Assembly: GCF_030409605.1 (NCBI RefSeq)
Contig: NZ_JAUFQG010000004.1
Location: 2,777,001-2,841,000 of the forward strand
Direction: 5' to 3'
Source of the DNA: Simiduia curdlanivorans
GTDB lineage: Bacteria > Pseudomonadota > Gammaproteobacteria > Pseudomonadales > Cellvibrionaceae
DNA: 64,000 nt
In this document: positions 52,726-61,572 of the stretch, piece after piece
Layout of the letters: each line of letters begins with the position of its first letter
How positions within the stretch are numbered: the first letter of the stretch is position 1
Translations under genes and position numbers: made by a program
Notes under the pieces: generated by a model
Database searches by the model: none
The model's input: only the letters and a program-made list of their open reading frames with translations
Told to the model about the DNA's origin: nothing

Positions 52726-53556
52726 GTGTCTAGCAACGGATTTGGCAGTGCTTTAGCGGTTTTAGGGTGTAGCTTGTTTTGTTATTGCCTATTTGGCGCA
52801 GCCTGCGCCCAGGCTGCGCCAAAATCGGTGCTTTGGGATTTTTGGCAAGCGCAAGCTGCACCGGTGCAGCTGCCGCCGGATAGGGGCTTTGCTGAATTTT
52901 TAGTGCAGTATCGCGGGCTTAATAGCGAATCTATTGCGGTAATTGACTACGCTCGCGTGACGCCGGCGGCAGCGGTTAAATTAAAATCCTTTGTGGCCAG
53001 TTATATCGCCATTGACCCTCGCGGTTTAACTAAACCAGAGCAGTTTGTTTACTGGGTCAATCTTTACAATGCGCAAATCATCATTCAGATACTTGAGGCG
53101 GATATTCCAGAATCGATCAAGGATATTCGCCCCGGGTTTGCAGGATTGTTGGCCGGCGGCCCCTGGCGTAAAACGCAATTTCATATCGCCGGGCAGGCGC
53201 TTAGTTTTAATGATATTGAACACCGTATTTTGCGGCCCATTTGGCGCGACGCGCGGGTGCACTTTGTTCTCAATTGCGCCAGTATCGGCTGCCCCGACAT
53301 CCCTGCTAAGCCGCTGATGGCGGCGAATTTGGACGCTCAATTGGACGATGCTGCCAAGGCGTTTATCAATCACCAGCGGGCTGTGTTTTTGTCGGGTGAC
53401 AGGCTTAAGTTGAGCAGTTTGTTTGATTGGTTCGCGAGCGATTTTGGCGCCAGTGACGTTGAGCGTATCGCCTTTTTAAATCGCTATCGCGAGCAGCCAA
53501 TCGGGCCTTACCTTGATGTGCGTTATGCCTACGATTGGCGCCTTAACGCGCCTTAA
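52726..53556 (+). CDS. DUF547 family secreted protein
   Basis: A 276-residue exported protein. The GTG at 52726 with AGAGG upstream starts a signal sequence (ALAVLGCSLFCYCLFGAACAQAAPK) and clears the divergent bioA start; the longer frame from 52624 overlaps bioA and is less likely. The DUF547 core is seen as PEQFVYWVNLYNAQIIIQILEADIPESIKDI, FNDIEHRILRPIWRDARVHFVLNCASIGCPDI, and LSSLFDWFASDFG. Such domains are papain-fold-like with conserved Cys and Asn; here the likely Cys residues are in LNCASIGCP. Function in bacteria is unknown. Confidence 0.83.
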   Translation: MSSNGFGSALAVLGCSLFCYCLFGAACAQAAPKSVLWDFWQAQAAPVQLPPDRGFAEFLVQYRGLNSESIAVIDYARVTPAAAVKLKSFVASYIAIDPRGLTKPEQFVYWVNLYNAQIIIQILEADIPESIKDIRPGFAGLLAGGPWRKTQFHIAGQALSFNDIEHRILRPIWRDARVHFVLNCASIGCPDIPAKPLMAANLDAQLDDAAKAFINHQRAVFLSGDRLKLSSLFDWFASDFGASDVERIAFLNRYREQPIGPYLDVRYAYDWRLNAP

Positions 53557-53562
53557 CGCCCC

Positions 53563-54324
53563 TTAGGCGGCGCGATAGCTCTGTGCCAGCATGGTGTCTA
53601 CATAGTGGCTGATGAGTGCGTACTGCTCGCTGTTCATGGCAGCGAACTCGATGCTAATTTCCGTTTGCCGTTGTGGTCTGCGTAAGAAGCGAAAGCTTTT
53701 GACCTTGCCTTCGCATTTGATGCGTAGATTGCGGCTCAGCTCGAACTCAATGTTTGGAATGCGGCTGCCGCGGCTAATTTCCTTTAACTTGTCGCCATTG
53801 ACGCACAGGCGCATGCCGCTAGCGGAAAGGTTTTGTAGCGAGCCAAACCAGTGTGAGCGCCACGGCGACTGTAGTTTTACCGGAAGGCAGATATCTTCAT
53901 AGCCGAGCCTCGGGTGCCTGCGTCTTTGCCGATAACCTAAGGTGTCGGGCAGTGGCACAAGATAGCAGGGGCTACCGGCGATGGTTTGTTGTTCGATGAT
54001 CGGCGCTGAAAACTGCAGTATTTTACCCATGTGCTGATGGGAAAAGTGCAAGATCTGGCCCGCCAGCGGCTGCGGCTGGGTGGGAAAAAGCTCGTCCAGC
54101 ACCAGCACTTTTTGGCTGAAGTTAATATCCAATATTAGCGATTGAAAGCTTTCGCGCTGCTCGTCCATATGCACGGTGATCAACTGACGGCGGCTCTGTA
54201 GGTCAATCAAGGCAGCGTATTTTTGCATCAATCCCGTCAGGCTCATGTCCTGTTCGGGTTCTGTGGCGCTATCCATCTCGTCGGGGAGTCGGAATTTTTG
54301 CAGTACGGCTTGCAAAAGGCTCAT
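53563..54324 (-). CDS. PilZ-domain flagellar brake-type protein (YcgR-like)
   Basis: A 253-residue protein with the two-domain YcgR layout. A strand-rich N-terminal domain (about 30-125) is followed by a linker and PilZ domain starting with RQRRRHPRLGYED (RxxxR, about 131-136) and NLSASGMRL (NxSxxG, about 164-169), both intact and thus competent for cyclic-di-GMP binding. YcgR-type proteins slow the flagellar motor when bound to c-di-GMP. Together with the GGDEF-EAL protein at 58255 it fits a local theme of c-di-GMP signalling. Confidence 0.85.
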   Translation of the reverse strand: MSLLQAVLQKFRLPDEMDSATEPEQDMSLTGLMQKYAALIDLQSRRQLITVHMDEQRESFQSLILDINFSQKVLVLDELFPTQPQPLAGQILHFSHQHMGKILQFSAPIIEQQTIAGSPCYLVPLPDTLGYRQRRRHPRLGYEDICLPVKLQSPWRSHWFGSLQNLSASGMRLCVNGDKLKEISRGSRIPNIEFELSRNLRIKCEGKVKSFRFLRRPQRQTEISIEFAAMNSEQYALISHYVDTMLAQSYRAA

Positions 54325-54591
54325 GCGGCGTGCTCATTCAGGTGTCTTAAGGCTCAGGCTGCTAAGGCGCTAAGCTGTGTTGTAGGCGCTGGGCCTCGCT
54401 AGGTATAGAGCAAGCACTGTGCCAGATCCGAAGCGGCCTGTTTATGGGGGGCTGGTCAGCGCGTGGTGGTTATTTAGGCGGATGTCGGCAGGCTTTTGCC
54501 GGCTTTATTGCCTCTCAAATACTGCCCTTTGCCGTTTCCTCCTGTGAGCAAAATCCGTACAATGGCGCCCCCAAAGCGCAAGGCAAGCATC

Positions 54592-55518
54592 ATGCATATG
54601 CAAGAGTCCGTTGAACGTAAAGATAAGTTGGAATTCAATAAGCTACAGAAGCGGCTGAGGCGCTTGGTCGGCAGCGCGATTGTAGATTTCAATATGATCG
54701 AGGCGGGCGATAAGGTGATGGTGTGCCTGTCGGGCGGCAAAGACTCCTATGCCATGCTCGATATCTTGCTTAGCTTGCAAAAAACAGCGCCTATCCATTT
54801 TGATTTGGTGGCGGTGAATTTGGATCAGAAGCAGCCGGGCTTTCCAGAGGATGTGTTGCCGCGTTACCTACGCGAACAGGGCGTCGCTTTCCACATTCTG
54901 GAAAAAGATACCTATTCGGTGGTGAAAGAAAAGATTCCCGAGGGTAAAACCACCTGCGGCCTTTGCTCGCGCCTGCGCCGTGGCACGCTGTACAGTTTTG
55001 CCGAGAAAATTGGTGCGACCAAAATTGCCCTAGGTCACCACCGCGACGATATGGTCGAGACTTTATTTCTCAACATGTTCTACGGTTCGAAATTGTCGGC
55101 TATGCCGCCTAAGTTGCGCGCTAGCGATGGCCGCAATATCGTTATTCGGCCTTTGGCCTACTGTAAAGAGTCCGATCTAGAGGCCTTCGCCGAGGCAAAA
55201 TCTTTCCCGATTATTCCCTGTAACTTGTGTGGCTCACAGGAAAACTTGCAGCGTCAGAATATCAAGCAGATGTTGGCGCAGTGGGAGCGAGCGCACCCCG
55301 GGCGCATCGAACAGATATTTGGCGCCATGCAAAATATTGCACCGTCTCAGATGGCGGATCGAAACCTGTTTAATTTTGTCGATTTAACCCTTGATCGGTC
55401 GGGCGAGCGCGAAGCCTATGAATTTGATGAAGCTTCAATATCCGATTGGAGCGATGGCGAACAGGCGAAGCCGGCTGCGAGCAGCGTGGTGCAGTTTATC
55501 GACGCGGTTAATGTCTAA
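54592..55518 (+). CDS. ttcA: tRNA 2-thiocytidine biosynthesis protein TtcA
   Basis: TtcA thiolates cytidine-32 of certain tRNAs, using ATP and a 4Fe-4S cluster. The PP-loop VCLSGGKDSYAMLDIL is at about residues 45-60. The cluster cysteines lie in KTTCGLCSRLRRG and PCNLCGSQENLQR (two CxxC pairs). The ATG at 54592 follows an AAGG sequence; upstream start codons in the same frame extend the protein without conservation. 308 residues, typical. Confidence 0.93.
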   Translation: MHMQESVERKDKLEFNKLQKRLRRLVGSAIVDFNMIEAGDKVMVCLSGGKDSYAMLDILLSLQKTAPIHFDLVAVNLDQKQPGFPEDVLPRYLREQGVAFHILEKDTYSVVKEKIPEGKTTCGLCSRLRRGTLYSFAEKIGATKIALGHHRDDMVETLFLNMFYGSKLSAMPPKLRASDGRNIVIRPLAYCKESDLEAFAEAKSFPIIPCNLCGSQENLQRQNIKQMLAQWERAHPGRIEQIFGAMQNIAPSQMADRNLFNFVDLTLDRSGEREAYEFDEASISDWSDGEQAKPAASSVVQFIDAVNV

Positions 55519-55534
55519 CCCAAGATGGCCTAGC

Positions 55535-55972
55535 TCAAGCGGCAATATGACAGCTTCGCTGGCCAAATACTGCCTTAACCACGTCGCTAATAGTAGCGGT
55601 TGTCAGGCTTAGGTTATTTGACTCTATATACTGCCTGATCAGTAGCCAAGCTATTGCCGTAGCGTAACGGAGGTTGGTGATCAGCTCTTCGTCTGGATGG
55701 ATCAGAAACGCCCGTTGCGAGGCGAGGCCCCTAACTTGCGACGCAAGATCGTGGTGGTGAATTAAATAGGTATCCCACAGGGCGCGGTGTTGGCCGGGTG
55801 TTATGCCATAGACGCCCAGCCCCGGGCCATGCTTGGGCGTTAAGTTGTCACCTAAATGGCAAGCACTTGCCGCGCTGGTTAAACATTGTTGGGCGTATTC
55901 ATTGCAGTCATCGATGAGTTTTAAGGTTGGCTGGATAACCAGCTGCAGCAACTCAGACTCCGATATTCCCAC
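55535..55972 (-). CDS. Hypothetical protein
   Basis: A 145-residue protein with no signal peptide or membrane segment. A GTG start at 55972 has an ideal AAGGAG seven bases upstream. The central region (HGPGLGVYGITPGQHRALWDTYL, LASQVRGLASQRAFLIHPDEELITNLRYATAIAWLLIRQ) is compact and helical; it faintly recalls phage or bacterial muramidase-like proteins with GxYxI...T...W...YL patterns, but no catalytic residue can be asserted. It converges on ttcA with 16 bases between. Function unknown. Confidence 0.65.
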   Translation of the reverse strand: MGISESELLQLVIQPTLKLIDDCNEYAQQCLTSAASACHLGDNLTPKHGPGLGVYGITPGQHRALWDTYLIHHHDLASQVRGLASQRAFLIHPDEELITNLRYATAIAWLLIRQYIESNNLSLTTATISDVVKAVFGQRSCHIAA

Positions 55973-56256
55973 TTTATGCTCCTTCGGCTAATAAGGCTTG
56001 CCGAATACTTATTCGATTTAGGTGTAGTTTGGATTGACGCTAAAATCCAGAAAATGAATGGCTAAGCCGGCGCACTTGTCTTGCTTGTAGCGCTATTGCA
56101 CCGCCGTTCGGCGCCACTTAACTCGTCAAATTCCTGCCAGATTCTATAAATTTTCGCGCCTCCTAGGATTTGTAACAAAAAACATGCCGAAAAATGTCGC
56201 GTTTTTTAGCGGGGAAAGGTAGTGATTTTCACTGGTGTTGTTTCAGCTAGGCAGGG

Positions 56257-56757
56257 CTAGGGCTTCTGGTAGCGCACCGGTACTTCCAGGGTTTCTTTAA
56301 CTTGTTCCATAACCACATAACTTGTGCACTCCTGAACCCCTGGCAGCGTCAGTAAGGTTTCGCCATAAAATTGCCGATAGGCCGCCATATCCGCAACCCG
56401 AGCTTTAATGAGATAGTCAAAATTCCCCGAGACGAGGTAGCATTCCTGTATTTCAGGCAGGCTGGCTGCGGCTTTGCGGAAATCGTCAAAAATATCTTGG
56501 GACGAGCGGTTGAGGCTTATTTGCACAAATACCACCAGTGCCGCGTCCAAAAACTCCGGGTTTACCAGCGCGGCATAGCCTTGGATGACGCCATCACGCT
56601 CGAGCCGCTTTACCCTTTCCATGCAGGGTGTAGCGCTCAGACCGACCTGCCGAGAGAGATCGGCATAGGAGGTTCTGCCGCTTTTCTGTAGCACTCTAAT
56701 AATATTTTTATCGATAGTGCTGAGTTCTTTAGCGCGTTTTTTCATGTTGTCTGCCAC
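56257..56757 (-). CDS. lrp: Lrp/AsnC family transcriptional regulator
   Basis: A 166-residue leucine-responsive-type regulator. The N-terminal winged helix reads LSTIDKNIIRVLQKSGRTSYADLSRQVGLSATPCMERVKRLERDGVIQGY, and the RAM ligand domain includes FDDFRKAAASLPEIQECYLVSGNFDYLIKARVADMAAYRQFYGETLLTLPGV and the C-terminal SYVVMEQVKETLEVPV. The GTG at 56757 is close to an AGAGG; an ATG at 56745 is a serious alternative. It is divergent from alanine dehydrogenase and likely controls it, as Lrp-like proteins do for alanine catabolism in many Proteobacteria. Confidence 0.9.
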   Translation of the reverse strand: MADNMKKRAKELSTIDKNIIRVLQKSGRTSYADLSRQVGLSATPCMERVKRLERDGVIQGYAALVNPEFLDAALVVFVQISLNRSSQDIFDDFRKAAASLPEIQECYLVSGNFDYLIKARVADMAAYRQFYGETLLTLPGVQECTSYVVMEQVKETLEVPVRYQKP

Positions 56758-56781
56758 TAACCTCTGTAATTGTTAAGTTTC

Positions 56782-56859
56782 AGTAGTTGAATCAACTGCT
56801 ATTAATGATTTTGTAGGTGATTTCACTGTTACATTGCAATAATAGCCAAGGAATCACCT
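56782..56859. promoter_or_regulatory. Palindromic operator candidates between lrp and ald
   Basis: An odd palindrome AGTTGA-A-TCAACT (56785-56797, extended to 56782-56800 with one G-T mismatch) and an inverted repeat AGGTGATT (56815-56822) / AATCACCT (56852-56859) lie in the 185-base divergent region. They are plausible Lrp-type binding sites, since Lrp binds several spaced sites. Confidence 0.5.
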
Positions 56860-56942
56860 GTTGGGCCTGACTATACTTCGCAACATCAACAACCACAAGG
56901 ATCGCGCCTTAGAGTGCGGCCTAGCGAGAGAAAAGGTGATTT

Positions 56943-58061
56943 ATGCGTATTGGTGTCCCTAAAGAAATTAAGAACCATGAGTACCGAATTGGTTTGACCC
57001 CAGCCGGTGTTAAAGAGTTGGTGATGAACGGCCACGACGTGATGGTTGAAAATAATGGCGGTGCAGCCATTGGATTTGAGAATGATCAATACCTCGCTGC
57101 TGGCGCGACCATCATCGACAGCGCCGAAGAAATTTTCGCGAAAGCTGAGATGATCATTAAAGTTAAAGAGCCCCAGCCGAATGAGTGTCGCATGCTCAGA
57201 GAAGGTCAGGTTCTGTTTACTTACCTCCACCTAGCGCCGGACCCACAGCAAACCGAGCTGTTAGTGGCGTCGGGTGCTACCTGCATTGCCTACGAGACAG
57301 TTACCGATCCACGTGGCGGTTTGCCTTTGTTGGCGCCTATGTCGGAAGTGGCAGGGCGTATGTCGATTCAGGCCGGCGCACATCATTTAGAAAAAGCTCA
57401 GGGCGGGCTGGGTGCGTTGTTAGGTGGTGTGCCGGGCGTAGCACCCGCCAAAGTACTTATTATTGGCGGCGGTGTTGTCGGCACGCAAGCAGCGCGCATG
57501 GCTGTTGGTATGGGTGCGGATGTGACGATCTTAGATCGCTCTCTACCGCGTTTACGTCAATTAGACACCGAGTTTGATGGCCGTTTGCGCACCGTGTATT
57601 CCACCGTAGATGCCTTGGAGCAATATGCACTGGAGGCCGAGTTAGTGATCGGCGCCGTATTGATCCCCGGTGCCGCCGCCCCGAAATTATTAACACGGGA
57701 TATGATCTCGCGTATGAAGAAGGGCGCTGTTGTCGTTGATGTGGCGATCGACCAAGGTGGCTGTTTCGAAACCTCAAAGGCCACCACCCATCAAGACCCA
57801 ACCTATGTTGTCGATGACGTGGTTCACTACTGTGTGGCGAATATGCCTGGTGGTGTTGCGCGTACGTCAACTATCGCACTGACCAATGCAACTTTGCCAT
57901 TTGCTGTAGCACTTGCTAATAAAGGCGCTAAGAAAGCCCTGTTGGACGATGCTCATTTAATGAACGGTTTGAATGTGCATGCTGGTAAGGTGACTTATCA
58001 AGCTGTTGCTGAGGTGCTGGGTTACGCTTATGTTGCGCCAACCGAGGCCTTGAACGCTTAG
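56943..58061 (+). CDS. ald: Alanine dehydrogenase
   Basis: Converts L-alanine to pyruvate and ammonia with NAD+, or the reverse. The 372-residue product starts MRIGVPKEIKNHEYRIGLTPAGV, has the substrate-binding Lys75 in KVKEPQ and His96 in FTYLHLAPD, and the dinucleotide motif LIIGGGVVGTQAARMAVGMGADVTILDRS (about 170-198). Full length and well conserved. Divergent from lrp; a strong terminator follows. Confidence 0.96.
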   Translation: MRIGVPKEIKNHEYRIGLTPAGVKELVMNGHDVMVENNGGAAIGFENDQYLAAGATIIDSAEEIFAKAEMIIKVKEPQPNECRMLREGQVLFTYLHLAPDPQQTELLVASGATCIAYETVTDPRGGLPLLAPMSEVAGRMSIQAGAHHLEKAQGGLGALLGGVPGVAPAKVLIIGGGVVGTQAARMAVGMGADVTILDRSLPRLRQLDTEFDGRLRTVYSTVDALEQYALEAELVIGAVLIPGAAAPKLLTRDMISRMKKGAVVVDVAIDQGGCFETSKATTHQDPTYVVDDVVHYCVANMPGGVARTSTIALTNATLPFAVALANKGAKKALLDDAHLMNGLNVHAGKVTYQAVAEVLGYAYVAPTEALNA

Positions 58062-58100
58062 GTTTACTCAAATCTGTGAGACTTTGCGTAGATCTTTCGC

Positions 58101-58128
58101 AAACCGCCCTAAGGGGCGGTTTTTTTTG
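58101..58128 (+). terminator. Intrinsic terminator after ald
   Basis: Nine-base stem AAACCGCCC/GGGCGGTTT, loop TAAG, followed by a T tract. Confidence 0.92.
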
Positions 58129-58254
58129 CTTATAACTTTCTGTTAGCACTTTGTCAGATGACATTAGGGCGGCTACGCTTAGCACAGGGCTTTATATAGC
58201 TCCGTTGCAGTGCGCTTATTGATTAGCTGAGAAAGGGTTCAAAAAATCGCCAGA

Positions 58255-60693
58255 GTGAATCAAGTTTTAACGGATCATGCCTTTAAGGGGATTTCCTTTC
58301 GCCTAGCAAAGGTGGGCGTCATCTTGGCCTTTATTTTAGGCCTGGCGATGAGTTCGGTGCAGCTTTATCTCGATTTAAAGGGCCATGAAGAATCCTTGGA
58401 GAGTTTGATTCAACGGGTCATTGAGGTGACCACTCCGCCCGCAGCCCGCGCTGTTCACACACTCGATGACGACCTGTCACTCGAAGTGGTCAATGGCTTA
58501 CTAGCTTATGATTTTGTCTATGAGGTGACTATTGCCGATGAATTAGGTAGCGTTCTTGCCACTGGCAGCAAGCCGCGGCAGGTCAGTTCCACTCGCTGGA
58601 TTACGGCATTTATCGCCGAAGATAGTCGCGTTTATACCGCCCGCCTAAGTATCCCCGGCTATGGCGACAGTGTCGCCGGCACCATTCGTTTTACCGTAGA
58701 CATAGATGTGGTTTTAGCGCCGTTTTTCAATCGATCAGGGTTGATTCTCGGTGCCGGTATGTTGCGCAACACCTTGCTGGTGTTGTTTCTGTTTTTTGCT
58801 TTTCACTTGATGTTGACGCGCCCGCTAATACAGCTGGTTAGGGAAATGTCCAGTATCGATTTAGATAAGCCGGGCCAATCGCGCATTAAATACCCAACCG
58901 ATCATCGCGACGATGAGCTAGGTGAGCTGGTTACCACAACGAATAAGCTGTTGGATTTAATGGAGTTGTCGCTCGCTAAGCGCCGAGCGGTCGAGTTGGC
59001 ACTGCGCCGAAGTGAAGAGCATATTCGTCAAATTATCGATAGTTTACCGGTGATGGTGGGGGCGCGGAATAAAGAAGGCAATTATATCTTTGCCAATAAA
59101 GCGCTCGCCGATTTTGTCGGTAAAACCACGGCCGAGATGCAAAATTGCCATGTCAGTGATTTATTAACCTTCTATTTAAATGATGTTAGCCGGCTTGTCG
59201 AAATAGATTGCAGTGTGATCGATGGCGAGGTGGCCAGCGAGGTTTTGGAGGAAAATTTTCGCTCTATCGATGGTAAGCCTGTTTATCTGCAAACCTATAT
59301 TATGCCAATTGATTTTTACGATGAACGAGTGGCGCTAATTGTTTCCACGGATATATCCGAGCGCAAGCAAGCGCAATTCAAAATGGAATTCATGGCCTAT
59401 CATGATGCCCTGACAAATTTACCGAACAGGGTGCATCTTGTTGAGCGCTTAGAGCATGAACTACGACGCGCTAAGCGGCATGGTTATCATGGCGCTGTGT
59501 TATTTATTGACCTCGATCACTTCAAAACAATTAATGATTCACTCGGTCACCCGGTTGGCGATGAGGTGTTAAAGCAAGTGGCCGATCGTCTGCAGCGCTC
59601 GGTGCGGGAAGAGGATTTAGTCGCTCGCTTAAGTGGCGATGAGTTCGTGGTTGTGCTCACGGTGCTCGATCAAGACCTTTCTGTGGCGGCGCTTAAGGCT
59701 GCTGAAATAGGTGAAAAAATTCGCGCTAAAATTTCAGAGCCGTATATGTACGATGAAATGGAACTGCGCGTCAGTGGCAGTGTGGGCGTGGTGGTTTATC
59801 CCGACGCCGACAGTAGCGTGCATGAGCTTATTAAATATGCAGATACCGCCATGTACCAAGTGAAAGAGCGCGGGCGGGATGCCATTGAATTTTTTAATAC
59901 CGATATGGCTGATAAGGTTAGCCAGCAGTTATTAATGGAAGGCGATCTGCACCGTGCACTTGAGGAGCAGCAATTTGAGCTCTATTACCAGCCGAAAATT
60001 GATTGTTTAACCAAGGCTGTGGTGGGTGCTGAGGCGCTCCTGCGCTGGCAACATCCGGTTAAGGGTTTTATTTCTCCGGTGGACTTTATTCCGGTGCTGG
60101 AAACCTCTGGTCTGATAGTTGATGTGGGCGCTTGGGTGTTAATTGAAGCGTGCAAAGCACTTGAATTATGGCAGTCAAAGGGGCTTTGGCGAAATGACAT
60201 GCGGTTAAGTATCAATATTAGCCCGCGCCAGTTTAGACGCAAAACCTTCGTGCAAGATGTTAGTGAGGCTCTGTCTGCTCGACATATTCCGGATAATTCA
60301 CTCGATATGGAAATTACGGAGGGAGTAGTCATTCAGAATGTGGATGAAACCATTAGCACCATGGCTCAATTGTCTGATATGGGTGTAAGTTTCTCGTTAG
60401 ATGATTTTGGTACCGGTTACTCTTCAATAAGCTATTTGAAATCACTACCAGTCAGCACCTTAAAAATTGACAGAAGCTTTGTGCGCGATATTGTCGAAGA
60501 TCAAAATGACCGCGTGTTGGTGGAAACGATTGTCACCATGGGGTGTCTGCTTGGCATGAATGTGGTGGCAGAAGGCGTGGAAGATGAAGAGCAGCTGCGG
60601 CTCTTGAAAAAATATGGTTGTCACTCTTACCAGGGTTATCTGACCAGCCCCGCGGTCCCTATAGCACAATTTGAGGGCTTTCTTACCCGTTAA
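58255..60693 (+). CDS. Membrane GGDEF-EAL cyclic-di-GMP enzyme with PAS domain
   Basis: An 812-residue protein. Two transmembrane helices (about 15-37 and 165-188) enclose a periplasmic sensor domain; a HAMP-like linker (about 190-245) and PAS domain (about 255-375) follow. The diguanylate cyclase domain has SGDEF at 460-464, with RxxD inhibitory site (REED) five residues before, so it can be active and product-inhibited. The EAL domain has EAL at 593-595, DDFGTGYSS, KIDRSFVRDI, AEGVEDEEQ and QGYL, all intact, so it may have dual activity. Start GTG at 58255. Its 3' end overlaps rsmE by 11 bases on the opposite strand. Confidence 0.93.
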   Translation: MNQVLTDHAFKGISFRLAKVGVILAFILGLAMSSVQLYLDLKGHEESLESLIQRVIEVTTPPAARAVHTLDDDLSLEVVNGLLAYDFVYEVTIADELGSVLATGSKPRQVSSTRWITAFIAEDSRVYTARLSIPGYGDSVAGTIRFTVDIDVVLAPFFNRSGLILGAGMLRNTLLVLFLFFAFHLMLTRPLIQLVREMSSIDLDKPGQSRIKYPTDHRDDELGELVTTTNKLLDLMELSLAKRRAVELALRRSEEHIRQIIDSLPVMVGARNKEGNYIFANKALADFVGKTTAEMQNCHVSDLLTFYLNDVSRLVEIDCSVIDGEVASEVLEENFRSIDGKPVYLQTYIMPIDFYDERVALIVSTDISERKQAQFKMEFMAYHDALTNLPNRVHLVERLEHELRRAKRHGYHGAVLFIDLDHFKTINDSLGHPVGDEVLKQVADRLQRSVREEDLVARLSGDEFVVVLTVLDQDLSVAALKAAEIGEKIRAKISEPYMYDEMELRVSGSVGVVVYPDADSSVHELIKYADTAMYQVKERGRDAIEFFNTDMADKVSQQLLMEGDLHRALEEQQFELYYQPKIDCLTKAVVGAEALLRWQHPVKGFISPVDFIPVLETSGLIVDVGAWVLIEACKALELWQSKGLWRNDMRLSINISPRQFRRKTFVQDVSEALSARHIPDNSLDMEITEGVVIQNVDETISTMAQLSDMGVSFSLDDFGTGYSSISYLKSLPVSTLKIDRSFVRDIVEDQNDRVLVETIVTMGCLLGMNVVAEGVEDEEQLRLLKKYGCHSYQGYLTSPAVPIAQFEGFLTR

Positions 60694-61405
60694 AAAGTTT
60701 TGCCAGCAAAACGGGTAGAGCAGTTTCTACTCTTAAAATACGATCACCTAGGCTGATCGATTGAAAGCCTATGTCGCTTAATTTTTCCACTTCGTAATCG
60801 ATAAAACCGCCCTCTGGGCCAATGGCTAAACTGGATGGCGCCTCAAGGCTTTGATCGTGAGGGCAAGCGCCACTATTATAGGGGTGAGCCACCCAATTTT
60901 TTTTACCCCGACACGCGATGCTAAGCTCATCTTCGACAAAGGGTTTAAATCGTTTTGCTAATGTCACCTTTGGTAGTAGCGTATCTTTTGCTTGTTCGAG
61001 CCCGAGGATAAGTTGCTCGTGAATTTTTTCGGCTTGCAAAAAAGGTGTTTGCCAGTAGCTTTTTTCGACCTTATAGGCGTTGATGAGGGTGATATGTTTT
61101 ACCCCCATGGTTGCGGCTGTTTGAAAAATTCGCCGCAACATTTTTGGCCTAGGTAAGGCTAGTATCAGGTGCACAGGTAGTGGCTTGGGTGGTTGTTGCG
61201 ACAAACTGAGCTGGGCCAGCGTTACTTGATTTTCATCGATGCCTGTAACAATGGCTTGCCCCATGCGTCCATTGATTTGGCCGATGCGCACGGAGTCGCC
61301 AATGGCTACTTTTTGTACGCTTTTTAGATGCTTCGCTCTTCGCTCCCGCAGTACCACTTGATCGTCGTGGATAAAATCATCACTATCAAGTAATAGCAGG
61401 TTCAT
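60683..61405 (-). CDS. rsmE: 16S rRNA (uracil-1498-N3)-methyltransferase RsmE
   Basis: Methylates U1498 of 16S rRNA. The 240-residue SPOUT-class enzyme has the N-terminal PUA-like domain (HLKSVQKVAIGDSVRIGQINGRMGQA), and the AdoMet-binding knot LAIGPEGGFIDYEVEKLSDIGFQSISLGDRILRVETA at the C-terminus. The ATG at 61405 is preferred over a TTG nine bases upstream. It overlaps the GGDEF-EAL gene tail-to-tail and lies just left of the tRNA. Confidence 0.93.
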   Translation of the reverse strand: MNLLLLDSDDFIHDDQVVLRERRAKHLKSVQKVAIGDSVRIGQINGRMGQAIVTGIDENQVTLAQLSLSQQPPKPLPVHLILALPRPKMLRRIFQTAATMGVKHITLINAYKVEKSYWQTPFLQAEKIHEQLILGLEQAKDTLLPKVTLAKRFKPFVEDELSIACRGKKNWVAHPYNSGACPHDQSLEAPSSLAIGPEGGFIDYEVEKLSDIGFQSISLGDRILRVETALPVLLAKLFNG

Positions 61406-61426
61406 AGATGGCAAACAGCGGTAGAG

Positions 61427-61503
61427 TGGCGTCCCCGAGACGATTTGAACGTCCGACCTGCCGCTTAGGAGGCGGCTGCTCTATCCAGCTGAGCTACGGG
61501 GAC
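61427..61503 (-). tRNA. tRNA-Arg (anticodon CCT)
   Basis: A 77-base cloverleaf on the minus strand: acceptor GTCCCCG/CGGGGAC, D stem GCTC/GAGC, anticodon stem GCCGC/GCGGC with loop CTCCTAA (anticodon CCT, reading AGG), and T arm GGACG/CGTCT with loop TTCAAAT. The discriminator G and CCA are encoded. Confidence 0.97.
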
Positions 61504-61572
61504 AGAGGCGCTAATTGTAATGAATTTCACTGAGGGCGCAATCTTTATGCACAGTTTCGCGGATAATTACTT

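Noticed and set aside
57460..57870. Minus-strand ORF of 136 residues inside ald
   Set aside because: Composition rich in Arg and His with no domain, fully overlapping a conserved gene.
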